Counted from the stretch's first letter, positions 23,617 to 35,479 are shown. The stretch is 64,000 bases of DNA from Stachybotrys elegans (GCA_020746835.1 JAGPNK010000001.1:1-64000); one strand, 5' to 3'. Notes: generated by a model not told the origin, from the letters alone. A program made the numbers and translations.

Positions 23617-25433
23617 CTACGACTGCCCGTTGACCGAGACGGCCTCTTTGGAGCCCGACCCGTTGGACGTTTTGCCGGCGTAGGCAAAGGGGCTGAGGGC
23701 GAGACCGGCGGATCCCCTCTTGCGGGCCTTGATGGTGTTGGAGTCGTCCTCTTCCTCCATGCTGAAGACAAAGGCCTGCTCCTCTTCGTCGATGGGGGTC
23801 GTGAAGCGGCCCGTGACCGAGGAGCTGATGCTGCCGCTCGAGACGTGGCGCTCCATGACGCGGTCCTTGCCGATGGGCGCCATGCTGCCGTTGGGGATCC
23901 GGGCCGTGGTGGGGTGCAGCAGAGGGCTGGGTACGCCGAGCGTGTCGTCGAGGCGGCTCCGCTGCAGCTGCTGCGACAGGACCGACATGGACTCACTGCC
24001 GGTGCGGGATGCGTGTGGTCGCGTGCCGTTGGTGCCCATCTCCTGCGCGAGAATCGAGTTGCGCAGCGGGCTGCCCACGTGGCCAAAGGCGGACCCGGCA
24101 TTGCGAGCAGCGCGGGCGGCCTCCTCGTCCTCCTTGTGGCGCTGGAACAGAGGACCCCAGCGGCTGGGGCTGGAGCCCATGGGGCTGCCGTACTTGGACA
24201 GGCTCTCCACGGGCGTCTCCCCGTCGGCGCGCATGGAGCCTCGTCGGGCCTTCTCGGCGGGCGTCAGCAGATCCTGGAGGTTCTCGGGGACGTAGTTCTC
24301 GGGAAGGTTGTCGCCCGAATCGTCGCCAAAGGCAAAGCTGGCCTCCCAGTCGCGGTCCACGGATGTCTTGGGCATACTAGAGCTGAGCATGCGGGGCTTG
24401 GCGTAGCGGGACGAGTGCATGGCTCGCTTGCCAAAGTACTCGTCTGTGCCGTTGGTGTGGTGGGAGCTGGGCGGGCTGCTGGCGGTAGGGGCGACGAGGT
24501 GCTCCGAGGAGCCAAAGGCAGAGGTGTGGAGGAGCTTGAGGGTATCCGAGGTGCGGGAGTCCTTGACGCTGCGGAGAGAGGGAGAGGGCGATTCGAGACC
24601 GAACTTGGAGGGGACAGAGGAGGGCCAGGGGGCGGCGGGGTATCGGGCGGCATTGGAGATGCCGTTGGAGTCGAACGAGGAGGGCAGGGGCGCATCGAGA
24701 ACAGAGAGGCCCTTGCCGTTGACGGGAGATAGGGCGAGGCCTAAGCGGGAGGTTTCATCGTCGCGAGGAGAGCCGTAGTTGGAGTTGGAGTAGGGGTATC
24801 GATGGTGGGGAGGCCGTTGTCGAGGCTGGGCTGACGGCCGAGATGGTGGCCGTTGGGACGTTCATCGAGGGGGAGGTAGGGCATGTCGGCACGGTAGAGT
24901 GAGTTGGTGAGGGCGCTGGAGGAGGGGTGGTTGAAGGCTGAGGTGGGCGAGGCGGGGGATTGGCCTGGGCGCCCGGCGAGTATGGGAGCGGCACCGATGG
25001 TGACGCCATTCTTGCTGTAGTTGATGCGTCGACCGTCGGGGAGGATGTGAACATTTGCGCATTTGGGGCCGAACTTGCAATTGCCCTGACGAGGTTAGAG
25101 GGTATGTGGTGTGGCGCAGGGGAGGGTGGACGAACCTTTGCAAAATACTTGCAGATGTTCTCGGCGGCGGCACCAAGATCGTGTGAGAAAGGGCACGAGT
25201 TGCCGGCCTGGCAAGCACCCTGGCGGAAGAACTTGCAGGGCACATGTGCGGTATCTGGAGTCAGTCAGTAAGAGATGCCGAGAGGAAGGGTGGACGGGTG
25301 GACGGGTGGACGGACTGGGAGGGCTTCTTGGGCCGTCGAAGCGGGGAGCGCCCATGGCAGCGGCGACGGCCGTGTTGGCGTGGACGGCGTGGATGTTGAG
25401 GCTGCCACTCCGGCCGTGGCGGAAGTTGGGCAT
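23617..25433 (-). CDS. CCCH-type zinc-finger protein (LEE1-like) with an apparent frameshift
   Basis: Three exons (25433-25316, 25254-25136, 25085-23617) encode about 568 residues. Two tandem CCCH fingers sit near the N-terminus: CKFFRQGACQAGNSCPFSH, then CKYFAK continuing across an intron to GNCKFGPKCANVH. Such pairs bind RNA in mRNA-decay or translation factors; the layout resembles yeast LEE1. The remainder is disordered and rich in Ser and Pro, ending near SVNGQS. After IDTP the frame shifts by one base at a G4 run (24793-24796; C4 in the coding strand). One added base would restore a long downstream frame that has strong coding character. Without it the protein stops early, at 24755. The first intron has a weak GTCCGT donor but joins SPP to NTAHVPCKF in phase. 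Confidence 0.75.
25290..25313. repeat. Short tandem repeat in an intron
   Basis: Three near-perfect copies of ggtggacg lie within intron 1 of the CCCH zinc-finger gene. On the coding strand they supply a long pyrimidine-rich tract before the acceptor. Confidence 0.6.
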
Positions 25434-26063
25434 CGTGGGGAGTGGCAGAGGGGACGAGGCAGAGCGCCCGCCCTTGTACGACGGGCGTGGTTGCGAAGTG
25501 TAGATTGTGCGACGGGCTGCGCGATGCCGAGCCGAGGAGGCGGGTCGAGTCGGCCGCAGCTGATGGAGTGAGCGATGGACGAGGATGGACGAGGATGGAC
25601 GGCGATGGGAAGCGACAGGATGACGATGGCAGCGATGGCAGCGATGGGAAGCGATGGGAAGCGAAGCGAGGGGGAGCGTGGAGAATTGAGGGTGGTGGAC
25701 GAGGATCGGCGGGACGATGCCGTCAAGTATGTAGGTACTGACCCAGTGCCGAGCAGCGTAGACAAGCAAGGTAGCGAAGGATGAGGGAGAAGGGACGGGA
25801 GAAGAGGGGCGATGGTTCGGCCAGAAAGAGAGGATTGGGTGGAGGTTGGACGAGCCGGTGGTTATTGTGGCAGCAGCCTGACAGCCCTGAGAAGTGGGGG
25901 TTCCTTTTTTTCTTTGAGCAGGATGGGGATGATAAGGTCGGACGCCGATAGGATTGATGCATGCGCCTTTCCTTTCTGACGCAAAGCAAATCATCAGACA
26001 GGGAAATACGCCATGGCAGTTTAAAAGGAAAAGGCAAAAGGAATGATGGGCAACGGACACGAA

Positions 26064-26120
26064 TGGTGATGGCGATGGCGATGGGATGGTGATGGATGGT
26101 GATGGATGGTGATGGGATGG
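26064..26120. repeat. GATGG-type minisatellite
   Basis: Repeated units ggtgatggat and gcgatg run for about 57 bases. A related block of gatgggaagc and gatggcagc words lies at 25571-25672. Both lie upstream of the CCCH gene. Confidence 0.7.
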
Positions 26121-27663
26121 AGGGAGGGACAAGAGGTGGGATCGAGTGGGGTACTAAGGAACCAGAAAAGCAGGTACTCACGCTGCGCTGGGCCCGGCAG
26201 AAGCGACTTGGCCCGGTTGTACCCGCTATCCCGCACGACGGTGCAGCCAGGTACCCAGTAGGCGGTCCGAGTCAGCACCCCGATGGGGTTTCAGAGGGAG
26301 GCGCCCGCTGTAGCTCCAGCCCCCCTGCCCTACGCAATCGGGCCTGCGATGGGCGTCAGCAGTCCCAACCCACTGGGCCAGTCTGGTGATGGCAGCTATC
26401 GGCCGTCTCCTGGAGTTGATCGGCTGACCAGTCGCTGCTCGTCACGTTAGGCGGCGCGCATTGCACGAGGACAAGGTGAGATAAGCTGAGCAGAATAAAA
26501 ATAAAAGGCAGAGGAACCCCCACGCCCGGAAGAAGAGCGAGTTGGACAATATAGCCGGAAGCAGAATGCAGCGTCTAGCAAAGAGCTGGGCTTTGCTGAT
26601 TCGGTATGTGGGGCCGAAGAGATGTAAGATGAGGAGAGAAGAAGAGGAAGAGGAGGAGGAGGATAAAGGAAAGGATGGGAGAGGATATATGCTAAAGGCC
26701 AGGCAGAAGACGAGGGGGCTGTGGCATACCAAATGTGTGAGTCCTAGACGGGCGGCCGGTGGTTGTTACAGTTTGTCAAGGCAACAGTCGCGTGAGTCCC
26801 AACGGACATCCCGTACCGTGGATATATACTGTCCAGCCGCGAGACTATCTGGAAGCCATGACGGACGCGTATTTGGATGGGTGTTGAGACAGACAGAGGA
26901 GAGCCCGGCTGGCGGGTGGCCCGAGACACGGGCGAAGAGGAAGAGATGGACAATGAAACAGAAGATGCTCCCGTCGATGTGCACTTAATAGCTGACTTAT
27001 TTTCTACAATAACCTTGGACGGCAGCTGGCCTCAGACAACTGCCAAGACCTAGACATGGTTGATTTATTGCCACCGCCATCAAACGGCCGCTGCCATACC
27101 CCAGACGGTCCTCTTTACATCGACAACAACCCATGTTCCCTGATTTTCCCTCCATCATACCCTCATCATCCTCATCATCCTCCACGATCGTGAACCCCTG
27201 TCCACACCCTCTGGCGCTGCCTAGCTTTCGATAGCTGTTTTCTTCGCCATGCATGTCTCACCATCCACATGACCGCCGCGCCGACATGTCTGCATTCCTG
27301 CCTCCCTCCAAACACTCTCCTCTCCGTCTTGTCGTCATACTGCTCGTATCCGCCCGCATGACCCTCCAACTTCCTGGCCCAGTCCTGGCCCAGCCCTGCC
27401 TCGCGGGTTTCCCCCGGAACGCCACTGTGGCGCGTTTCTCTCGCCCATCACCCTCCCTGCTCATGCGCACTGCGTCCCATGACCGGTCCCGAACCCTCCG
27501 GGATCGACTCCGGGCCGCTCTGAATGCGCACTGCGCGCTCGGCAGATCTACACCCTGCTCGCGAGCTAGCCTCCGTCTTGCATCTCATGATCCCCATGCC
27601 CCACCACCTTGTCTGCTCCCTGCCTCTGCTCCTCTGCCCGCAGCAGCCTCATTCTCCTCCAAA

Positions 27664-27722
27664 CACGCACGCGCACACGCACACACACGCACGCGCACAC
27701 GCACACACACGCACGCGCACCT
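27664..27722. repeat. Alternating purine-pyrimidine repeat
   Basis: A 22-base unit made of ACGC, GCAC and ACAC steps is present about 2.5 times. Alternating CA/CG DNA can adopt the left-handed Z form, but no function can be inferred. Confidence 0.75.
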
Positions 27723-28209
27723 ACGCGTCTCCCCGGTCCCTGCCCAGGCCATTACGTCCTCCTTCAGTCATGGCCCATCTCGCTAATCACTCGGCTGCTC
27801 CCGCTGTCCGCAAATCCGGTTTCGCCTGCAGAAACATGAAACTGCTGCATCCCGCGCGTAGTCGTGGCTTGGCGCCTTGCTTCCTCTAGTACACCAGCCC
27901 TTCCGCGCCCATCTGCCTAGTCATGTGCAAGCCACGCCGCGGGCAATCACAGCTGCTCCGAATCAAGTTCCGGCCCCAGCTGCGTGGCTGTGTATTTGCA
28001 CTTTCAGCCGCCATGAAGCAACCATCTTGTCAAATTTCAGGCCTAGTGTTTTTCATCTGCGTGGTTTCAAGTTTTGTCAGATCAGGTGGCACATGCCTGA
28101 AACTGCAGAATCCCGCCTCACACGAGAGGCTGAGATGAGACATGACAACTTGGGCGATTATACTAATTTATATTCATGGTGTAGTACAAATCAATCTTAG
28201 TTGACCGCG

Positions 28210-28725
28210 CTATGCCTTGGAAAACTTGCCCATAAAAGCACCCAGGAAATCCAGCTTGCCAAGCTCAATACCCTCCTTTCGCAGGATGTTGTACGCCGTC
28301 ATCAGGTGGAACATCGTGTTGGGGATGATGTAGGCAGCGACGTAGCCCTTGGCGGGCAGCTCCAGCGTCTTGCCGCCGCCGATTCCCATGACGATGTTGG
28401 TCTCGGCGCGGCTGTTGATGAGGTCCTTGTCGGCGGCGTCGAGCTGGGCCTCGACCTCCTTGATGCGCCCAAAGAAGTCGTCAAACGTCTTCATGTCGTC
28501 GGCGTACGCCGTGGGCTCCTTGCCCTGCAGCCGAGCGGCCGCCTTGGACGTCAGGTCCGTCACGCAGTACACCTGGAAGGGCAGCGGCTTCATGTCGTCG
28601 ACGATGCGCGACTCGACGAGCGCCGTGGCCTTGGCGGAAGACGCGCCCTTCTGGAGGACGCTGGTTAGGGAGGCGAGCACCTCCTTGAGGAAGGGGATGC
28701 TCTGCTCGTACAAGGTGATGCTCAT
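28210..28725 (-). CDS. DUF1993 family protein
   Basis: An intronless gene of 171 residues starting MSITLYEQSIPFLKEVLASL. The sequence follows the DUF1993 family pattern, with conserved FQVYCVTDLTSKAAARLQG and the C-terminal MFHLMTAYNILRKEGIELGK. Members are small helical proteins related to DinB-like four-helix bundles and occur in many ascomycetes and bacteria. No activity is established. Complete, with no membrane segment or signal peptide. Its 5' flank has repeated GTTGGAGT words. Confidence 0.85.
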   Translation of the reverse strand: MSITLYEQSIPFLKEVLASLTSVLQKGASSAKATALVESRIVDDMKPLPFQVYCVTDLTSKAAARLQGKEPTAYADDMKTFDDFFGRIKEVEAQLDAADKDLINSRAETNIVMGIGGGKTLELPAKGYVAAYIIPNTMFHLMTAYNILRKEGIELGKLDFLGAFMGKFSKA

Positions 28726-28812
28726 GGTAGTTGGAGTAGTTGGAGTTGGGGTGAGGTGTGTTTGGGTTGAGTTGGAGTGAGGTGCGTTTGAGTTGTGAGT
28801 TGGAGTTATGAG
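28726..28812. repeat. GTTGGAGT-type repeats in the 5' leader of the DUF1993 gene
   Basis: The words agttggagt and gaggtg(t/c)gttt recur at least five times directly upstream of the DUF1993 start codon. On the transcribed strand these give a C/A-rich (ACTCCAAC) leader, common in highly expressed fungal genes. Confidence 0.6.
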
Positions 28813-30084
28813 CTGTGGGATTGTCTGAGTGATTGGTGCAGTTGCCTCGTCGAGCGTTGGGTCAAGTTATATAGAATATTCCTGAACCTCCCGCCCCATC
28901 TACTAGTCGCTCAGGCCAGTTATCAAGACGACCACTAGGTCCAAGTGGAGTTTCATCAAGACCCTAAAATCCGCCGTCTTCTATGCCGAAGCCAAGACGT
29001 CAACAACAGGTACATCTCTGCCTCGTCATACCCAACACCCAATCACACCGCTGGACCATGTAATCCTCAGCCGCAGCGTCCACCCGAGAACCCGCTCCGC
29101 CATCCTTTTCGTCTCTCGCTGCGGCCGATCGCCCGAGTGGACCACTGTCGTCGACTCAGAATGCGGAGATGCATCTCCGACGCTGACAAATGTACGTCTG
29201 ATACGCACTACGAGTAATGCTTGTAGCGGTGTGACGGATCCTCGCAGTCAAGGATTCATTCGAGTGGGCCCTAAACTTGTAAACCAGTACCATTACTGAA
29301 AACCAATAGAGCCTGTAATAGGTGATGGCTAACAGCCGCAAGGCAAATATCAGACTTTCAAACTGGTCTATTTTTTTATTCTTTTTATTTATTTATTTAT
29401 TTATTTATTTTTTGGCTCGCATAGATGTAATAATCAGCCATGTTTATTAGATGGTTTTCTCAGACCTTGTGTAGTGCATCGAGCGACTGTGCGGCTCTGC
29501 TATCGAATGCAGGCCATCTTGAACCACTATTTTAGCCTACCCGGCACATGGTAATACGGCTTCTTTCCGCGTCAAGTAGCCCATGGAAAATAGGAGGCCT
29601 AAATCAGTCAATCTCGTTATGCCCCTCACAAGATGGGCTCACTAACATAGACCCCGAATGTGCTTATTTACAAGAGCCAGGACGTAATTACCGAGCCACG
29701 TTACCGTCACCCAGCATACTTGTTTGTAGCGCCTTCGACACCTGATTTATAAGTGCATAACTATTACCAATCAACAGCTGACCAATTCGCCAGAAGCCTC
29801 ATCATGTTGGAGTCGGTAATTCCGGCATCATGTTTAGCCGAATATCAATCCGATCTGTAGACAACCTGCTTGCCGTGTTGGCCAGCGACAAACTACATGA
29901 AAAGAAAGGCTTGTCTATTCAGTGACGGCTTGGTGGGTATATCGCCTCGCTATTCAATATCTACTATGACTACCACTCTATCAGTCAACATCTGTGTACG
30001 GAGTACTGCCATTTTGGACCTTCCCTCTGTCTCTGATTGGCCACCACAACACATACAACCAACATTATCCAACGGGTAAACCAC
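28813..30084. other. Gene-free AT-rich interval
   Basis: About 1.3 kb between the DUF1993 promoter and the tRNA genes. It contains a TTTA microsatellite at about 29386-29412. I found no coding signal or splice-consistent gene. Confidence 0.5.
29386..29412. repeat. TTTA microsatellite
   Basis: Six to seven uninterrupted copies of TTTA, flanked by T-rich sequence. Confidence 0.85.
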
Positions 30085-30181
30085 GGCAAGATGGCCGAGT
30101 TGGTTATGGCGCCAGGTTAAGGTTACCTTGACATGTTTCCTGGTGGGGCAACCTTCGTGGGTTCAAATCCCACTCTTGTCA
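30085..30181 (+). tRNA. tRNA-Leu (anticodon AAG), intron-containing, copy 1
   Basis: The acceptor stem GGCAAGA pairs with TCTTGTC at the 3' end, with one G-U pair, followed by discriminator A (30181). The D arm is GCC..GGC. The anticodon stem CCAGG/CCTGG encloses TTAAGG, a 15-base intron (ttaccttgacatgtt) and T, which gives loop TTAAGGT with anticodon AAG. A long variable arm (GGGGCAACC) and T arm GTGGG-TTCAAAT-CCCAC are typical of a class II leucine tRNA. The intron sits at the canonical position, one base 3' of the anticodon. Confidence 0.93.
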
Positions 30182-30271
30182 ATCTTTTTGCTCCCATCGC
30201 CATGGTGTGAATTCTTTGGCTGCCGTCCCGCGATAGCCGTCATAGTGCCATTTGTGTCCCGGATAAACTAC

Positions 30272-30368
30272 GGCAAGATGGCCGAGTTGGTTATGGCGCC
30301 AGGTTAAGGTTACCTTAATACATTTCCTGGTGGGGCAACCCTCGTGGGTTCAAATCCCACTCTTGTCA
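30272..30368 (+). tRNA. tRNA-Leu (anticodon AAG), intron-containing, copy 2
   Basis: A near-identical copy 187 bases downstream of the first. The mature parts differ only in the variable arm (cct for ctt). The intron has diverged (ttaccttaatacatt) but keeps 15 bases. The flanking words taaac(c/t)acggcaag and cttgtcaa(t/c)ctttt are shared, so the pair arose by tandem duplication. Confidence 0.93.
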
Positions 30369-30498
30369 ACCTTTTGCCCCTCCTTCTGGTGGCAGTTATT
30401 TTTGTCACATGCACCTTATGCTTGGGTCTTAGGTAGTAATCTTTGTTCCTTGGACGAAGAATTGGTTCATTGATTGTCTATCCGTCTATTTTTCTTTT

Positions 30499-32075
30499 TT
30501 ATCGCCCCGTCCAACTCTTCTCGGCATACCGCAGAGGCACGTAGAGCACCGCGCTCAGCACGCAGGCAATCTCAAAGCCAATGTCGCCCGTCGTCTCTGC
30601 AATAGGCCCTGTCCACCACACCTGCGCCATGCACGGCACCACCAGCCCAAACGACAGCACCCCGCTCGCCAGCGCCGCCGCTCCCACCGGCAGCCTGGAC
30701 GCGTCCTGCCAGATGGCCGCGTCGTACGAGGCGTAGTCGCCGCGCCGGAACACGAGGTGCTCCGTGGCCAGGATGCCCACAAACGCCGCCGACCAGTAAC
30801 CGATGAGGGCCACAAAGTTCTCGAGGTTGAGCAGGAACCCGTCGGCCACGCGGATCGACACGGGGATCACAATGGCCGTCACCACAATGGCGAAGCCGTA
30901 CCGCGGCACCCGGATCAGCCACGGCACCAGCGTCTGGAAGTTGAGCGTGATGGCGTACATGGTGCCCGCCGTGTTGCCCAGCAGCGTCAGCGACAGCACC
31001 ACCACGACAAAGTCGCCGAACCCGCCCGCCCGCGACAGCATGGCTCTCAGCACGCCTCCGACAAGGTTCACCTCGTACGCAAGCCACCAGGACGGGTTGT
31101 TGGGGATGGCGCCTGCAATGGCAGCCCCGAGAGTCATGAGCAGCACCGTGGGGATGAGCAGCCCAAAGTAGGTGTACGAAAAGACACGCCACCTACGCCG
31201 TCAGTCTACGCCGTGCATGGGAGGGACGTGGACTTACGAAGGGACCTTGGGGTCAAAGTAGGTGGTCAAATCGCTCGCAATCGCCGCCCAGGGAATCATG
31301 TAGCTGGCCACAATCATGCCGAAGCTGATGACGGCGGCGGCCGTGGCGGGCTCCGTGGGCGCCTGGTCCGCCAAGCGGTCGCCGCCGCACCCCACGGCGA
31401 TGGTGATGGCGATGAGGGCCGGGATGAAGGCGTACGTCTCGTAGATGTGCAGCACGCGGAACCCGCAGAAGGAAATGAGCAGCGACAGCAGTGCGATGAT
31501 GACGATGCCGGCGTTGGGGCTGAGCGACTCGCGGGAGACGGCGCTCAGGCACTGGCCGCCCACGACGCAGAGGATGACGATGAAGCCCGTCAAGGTGGCC
31601 AGGTTGAGCAGCACAGGGACGGATACGATGTAGCGGCTGCCAGGTCAGACGGGGATTCGTGCAGATGGGGAGAGAGAGAGACGGCGTACCCAAAGCTATA
31701 GCGGGCGAGAATCATCTGGCGCATGCCCGTCTTGGGACCAAAGACGGCCAGGTACGCGGGCGCCACGGTCGAGAGCATGCAGAAGAAGAGGATGACGAGG
31801 GCCGAGTCGCGCAGGCTCAGGCCGTACGCCATGGGGCCCAGCAGGCCAAACAGCACGCCGAGGATGTTTGTGTTCATGGAGCACCAGATGGTGAAGATGT
31901 TGAAGAAGCGCCTGTCGGTGCGGTCCTCGAGGGCCAGGGGCTCGATGCCGCGCTGCTCCACGCGGCCCAGCCGCAGCGCCTTGGACAGCATGTTGTCCGC
32001 GCTCGCCGTGCTGCTGGCGGCGCTGGGCACGGTGGCCGAGACGGCGAGTGGTTCGGGCTGCTTGGACTCGAGCAT
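30499..32075 (-). CDS. NCS1-family purine/cytosine permease
   Basis: Three exons (32075-31690, 31636-31238, 31192-30499) give 492 residues. After a 55-residue cytosolic N-terminus (RRFFNIFTIWCSMNTNILGV begins the membrane part) there are about twelve transmembrane segments. The FGPKTGMRQMILARYSFG loop, conserved in Fcy2/FcyB-type carriers, follows helix 2. The protein should import cytosine, purines or a related base with protons across the plasma membrane; the exact substrate cannot be read. Length and topology are complete. It ends 130 bases from the second tRNA-Leu gene. Confidence 0.9.
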
Positions 32076-32579
32076 CTCTACGTCTGAGGAATTGGATGGA
32101 ATAAGGGTTGAATCAACGCCGATAACACCGCCCGTCTATACCAAATAAAGGAGAAGAAAAGAAGAAAAAAAATTGCGGACTTTTATACTATTTCAGATAG
32201 GCATGGGTGACGCTACCCCTCCATCGTCTGATAATGAAAAATGTCTTGGTGTTCTTCAGCTCCGATTCGCGCGCCGCGACGAGCCGCTTCTCGCCACGGC
32301 GCTCCATAAATCTCTGCATCCTTGGCGCTTTGCCTACCCTGGACATTGCCCCGATAACAACCGACCAATGTGATGAATATTTACAATCAAACCCCTACAA
32401 ATTAAGGTATGTAAATTATGTTGGGTTTCATTGCAGATCTGACGCCAGATCGATCCGATTCTGCAGGTCATTCAGTTGATTGTCGGTATATGCCGTGATA
32501 CAGTCATAAAGCCACGGGCGATACCGGAAATGATTTGACCGCTATTCGACTCATTCTGTATTATGCACATTGTTACACG
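32076..32579. promoter_or_regulatory. Promoter region of the permease and 3' flank of CHL1
   Basis: About 500 bases. It contains GATAA-type words (for example tctgataatg near 32227 and ccgataac near 32351). GATA sites often mediate nitrogen control of purine permeases in fungi, so nitrogen-regulated expression is a reasonable inference. Confidence 0.35.
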
Positions 32580-35292
32580 TCAATCTCGAGCCTTTCCTCG
32601 AAAGAAACTTCCTAGAGCACCCATCAACCCCCCAAGACCCCTCTCCTGGCTGTCCTGGACCAGCCCACCTTGGATCCAGCCCGGCAGCTTGCTACGTATG
32701 CGCTGCGACGCATACCGCCGGTCCAGCAGCACAATCGCAGCGTAGTCGCCCCGGTGCCGTATCGCTCGCCCGATGCTCTGGTTCACCGCCCTCATGCAGG
32801 CGTTCTCGTAGTAGTCACGCGCCGATTGCTTGCCGCTTGCCGTGGCCTCTGCTTGGCTTGCACCCTCCTTAATCAGGCGAGCTGTCGTCGTCAACTCAAT
32901 GTACTCCATCCTCGCTTTCCAGTCCGGCGAGGCGATGTTGGGGTACGGGAGGCCGACAACGACCACGCACCGCCCCAGCCGGTCCGAGAAGTTGATGCCC
33001 TCTGACATCTTGCCGCCCACGACGCTGAGCAGCAGCGCTCCCTTGCCCTGCTCGCCCAGGATGGCCGACGTGTACTCCTGGAGCACATTGTCGCTGCTGC
33101 CTGCCTTGGACTCTCGGAACAGCGCTTTGCGCGCCTCCAGCCGACTCCACAGGCTCTTATCAGTCCCTTTATGCTGCTGCCACGCCTCCACCACCTCGTC
33201 CAGGTAGCCGTAGCTAGGGAAAAAGACGACTACACCGTCTGGCGTGATTGTGCAGATGTTGAGGATAGCCAGCCCAAGCTGTGTAATCATCTCGCGGTCC
33301 CGGCGACGCTGGAAGCTAAACTCGAACGGCGCGTCCGGCCGAGACGATGCGAGCGTCCATACACACAGGTTCTCGGGCGGGATAACGTGCCCGCAGCTCA
33401 GGGTCGTCACTTTGGAGCCGGGGAGGGTGGGGAACAGATGGTCCTTGTAGTCCTGGAATGGCGACATGGTTCCACCGGCGAGGATCACCGCCCTGGCGCT
33501 GGATGCAACCGAGGCAAATGCATGCGTCGGGGAGAGCAGCAGGTAGCTGAGCTGGATGTCAGGTTCTGCACCGCTTATCTTTTGGTAGAATATCCGGCCT
33601 TCGAAGCTGAGGTTGGTCAGGGCCACGAGGAAGGATACCAGGGTATGGAGGACGGGCGATGATGACTTGGGCGGAGTCCGGTTCTGCTCATTCTCTACGT
33701 GGGATGCGTAGCCTTCAATCTTGTAGGCAAGCTTCGATTCCTGGATGTACTGCACGAGCTCAAACAAGTTGATCTGGTCAATACCCTTCGGACGGGTGAG
33801 ATCGTTTGCATCCACGATGCCTTGGTCCTGCTCGGGTTAGCGTAGTATGCGAAGCTCAACAGTCATATTACCTTGAGTTGAAGGGCACCCTCCATCCATT
33901 CAGTGAGACCCTCAATCACTCTGCCCAGCCTGGCTACGTTGGCACGGTTTGGACCCTTTAACTTTTTGCCAAACCGCTTCACGTATACCCCCAGCATCGC
34001 CCGACCCCTCCGTAGGTCGCTGAGTCGCAGTTCAGCGGCGTGCACATTCGACACGGCATCCATGATGTTGTGCGCCTCATCGATAATGACCACATTGCCC
34101 TCCAGCTTGACCCCGAGGGCCTCACGGGCGCTCTTCTGCAGCAGCAGCGGGTAGGGGAGCGTGATGATCTCGGCTCCACCCAGGGCTGTGCGGGAGGCAT
34201 AGTACGGACACACACCAAGCGACTTTCCCAGCTGGTGGAGATCCTCGATATCCGGCAGCGTGGCGAGCGCATTGTCGCGAAACTCGTGCGTCTGCGTTAG
34301 TATGTCGTCCTTGGGTACGAAAGGGCATTTCTTGCCCGACTTGGGTTGCTGCAGCTCGGCGCAGCGGTCGTTGATGGCTTGGACGGAGCCCAGGCGGGCC
34401 ACGGCGGGGTTGATGCACAGCTTCTGCCGCGATGAGAGAGGAAGCAGTTTGACGGGTTCCTTGCGATCTAGGGGGGCGTTTGGCAGCGAGGATGGGAAAT
34501 TTGGTCGGCGCAGCTCCGTGATGAACTGTGACAGCTGCGAATGGGTTCTCGAGGTGTAATAAATCTAGACGAGTTAGACCAGCAACGATGAGTATTGGTT
34601 CACGAGGAGTATGGGCACCTTGACTTCTTCCTCAAGAATATCTTCATCCTGTTGCTTCTGCAGGGAATTTCCGAGACCTATCCTCGTCAAAGTCTCGAGA
34701 GCTTCTTTACTCAGACCCGACGATGTCTCCTGTCGGTCCTCCCAGTCGTCGAGCATCCACTCGGAATCGTCTTCCGGGGCAGCGGCATCCTCCATCCGCC
34801 GGCGTTTTCGCCCCCGTTCCTCAAGAGCCTTCTCCTTTTGTCGTGCTGCCTCGAGCCGCTTCTCCCTCTCCTCCCATCGCTGGACGAGCTCCTCGCGTTT
34901 GCGGCGCAGGAGCTGTTGGATGACCCAGTCAGGCTCGTCCTTGGCGTCATCCGTGAGCTTCATCGAAGCCTCATACTGGGAAGCCTTGTGGTTTCTCAGC
35001 CAAGTCAAGGACGAGCAGATGAGTGACAGAGACTTGCCCTACAATTCATCAACACAGCTCCTTCTATAGACCAACGACTTACAGTTCCCGTCGGGCTCTC
35101 TAGAATCCCCACTTGGCCATCTCCCGCTTCAAGCACATTGTACACGGCTCTCATAAATTGATCCTGTACATCATAAGGCGTAAATGGATGGTGAAAGTCC
35201 AGCTCCCCCAGCGCCTTGGTGGCATCTTCCACATCAATCGCCATTTTGCCGTCAAGACGCGAACTGGGTACCGTCAAGGGTGGGGACGTCAC
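32580..35292 (-). CDS. CHL1: ATP-dependent DNA helicase CHL1 (DDX11 family)
   Basis: Four exons (35292-35083, 35038-34619, 34564-33872, 33827-32580) give 856 residues, the usual CHL1 length. Walker A (ESPTGTGKS) is split by intron 1. Four Cys (KLCIN, DRCAEL, KKCPFV, GVCPYY) form the XPD-type iron-sulfur site. Walker B is VVIIDEAHNI, and the C-terminal motor has GGKMSEGINF and QSIGRAIRHRGDYA (motifs V-VI). CHL1 is a 5'-3' helicase that helps sister-chromatid cohesion during replication. It is divergent from the L28 gene, with 187 bases between starts. An internal ATG 16 codons in (MAIDVEDATKAL) could be an alternative start. Confidence 0.95.
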
Positions 35293-35479
35293 GTCCAGCC
35301 CACGCAGTCACATGACACGCACAGACCAGCACCTTCCCACATCCATTTACTGTTAGGGCTAAACTGCCCTCTCGCTAACAATTTGCCGGCTAGTCAGATC
35401 AAGCCCTTGCGCAAAAACATCGCCCACCTCGAGTTCACGACGTAAACCACGGAAAAGCGACATCACCACCACCGTCGCC

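Larger units (their letters stand above)
25434..28209. other. Long low-complexity region without a recognisable gene
   Basis: About 2.8 kb. It holds GATGG-type repeats (25571-25672 and 26064-26120), a polypurine run near 26628-26670 and an alternating purine-pyrimidine array (27664-27722). On the minus strand a clean GTGAGT donor (26176-26181) fits a long 5' leader with an intron for the CCCH zinc-finger gene. Open frames such as 26542-26988 and 27253-27786 have low-complexity translations and no family resemblance. A non-coding RNA or long promoter is possible. Confidence 0.45.

Noticed and set aside
26542..26988. Plus-strand open frame with a polyglutamate run
   Set aside because: The translation reflects a polypurine tract; flanking parts have no protein-like character.
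27253..27786. Plus-strand open frame of 177 codons
   Set aside because: Composition is low-complexity with a His/Thr/Arg run from the CA/CG repeat; no family resemblance, and overlapping frames are equally open.
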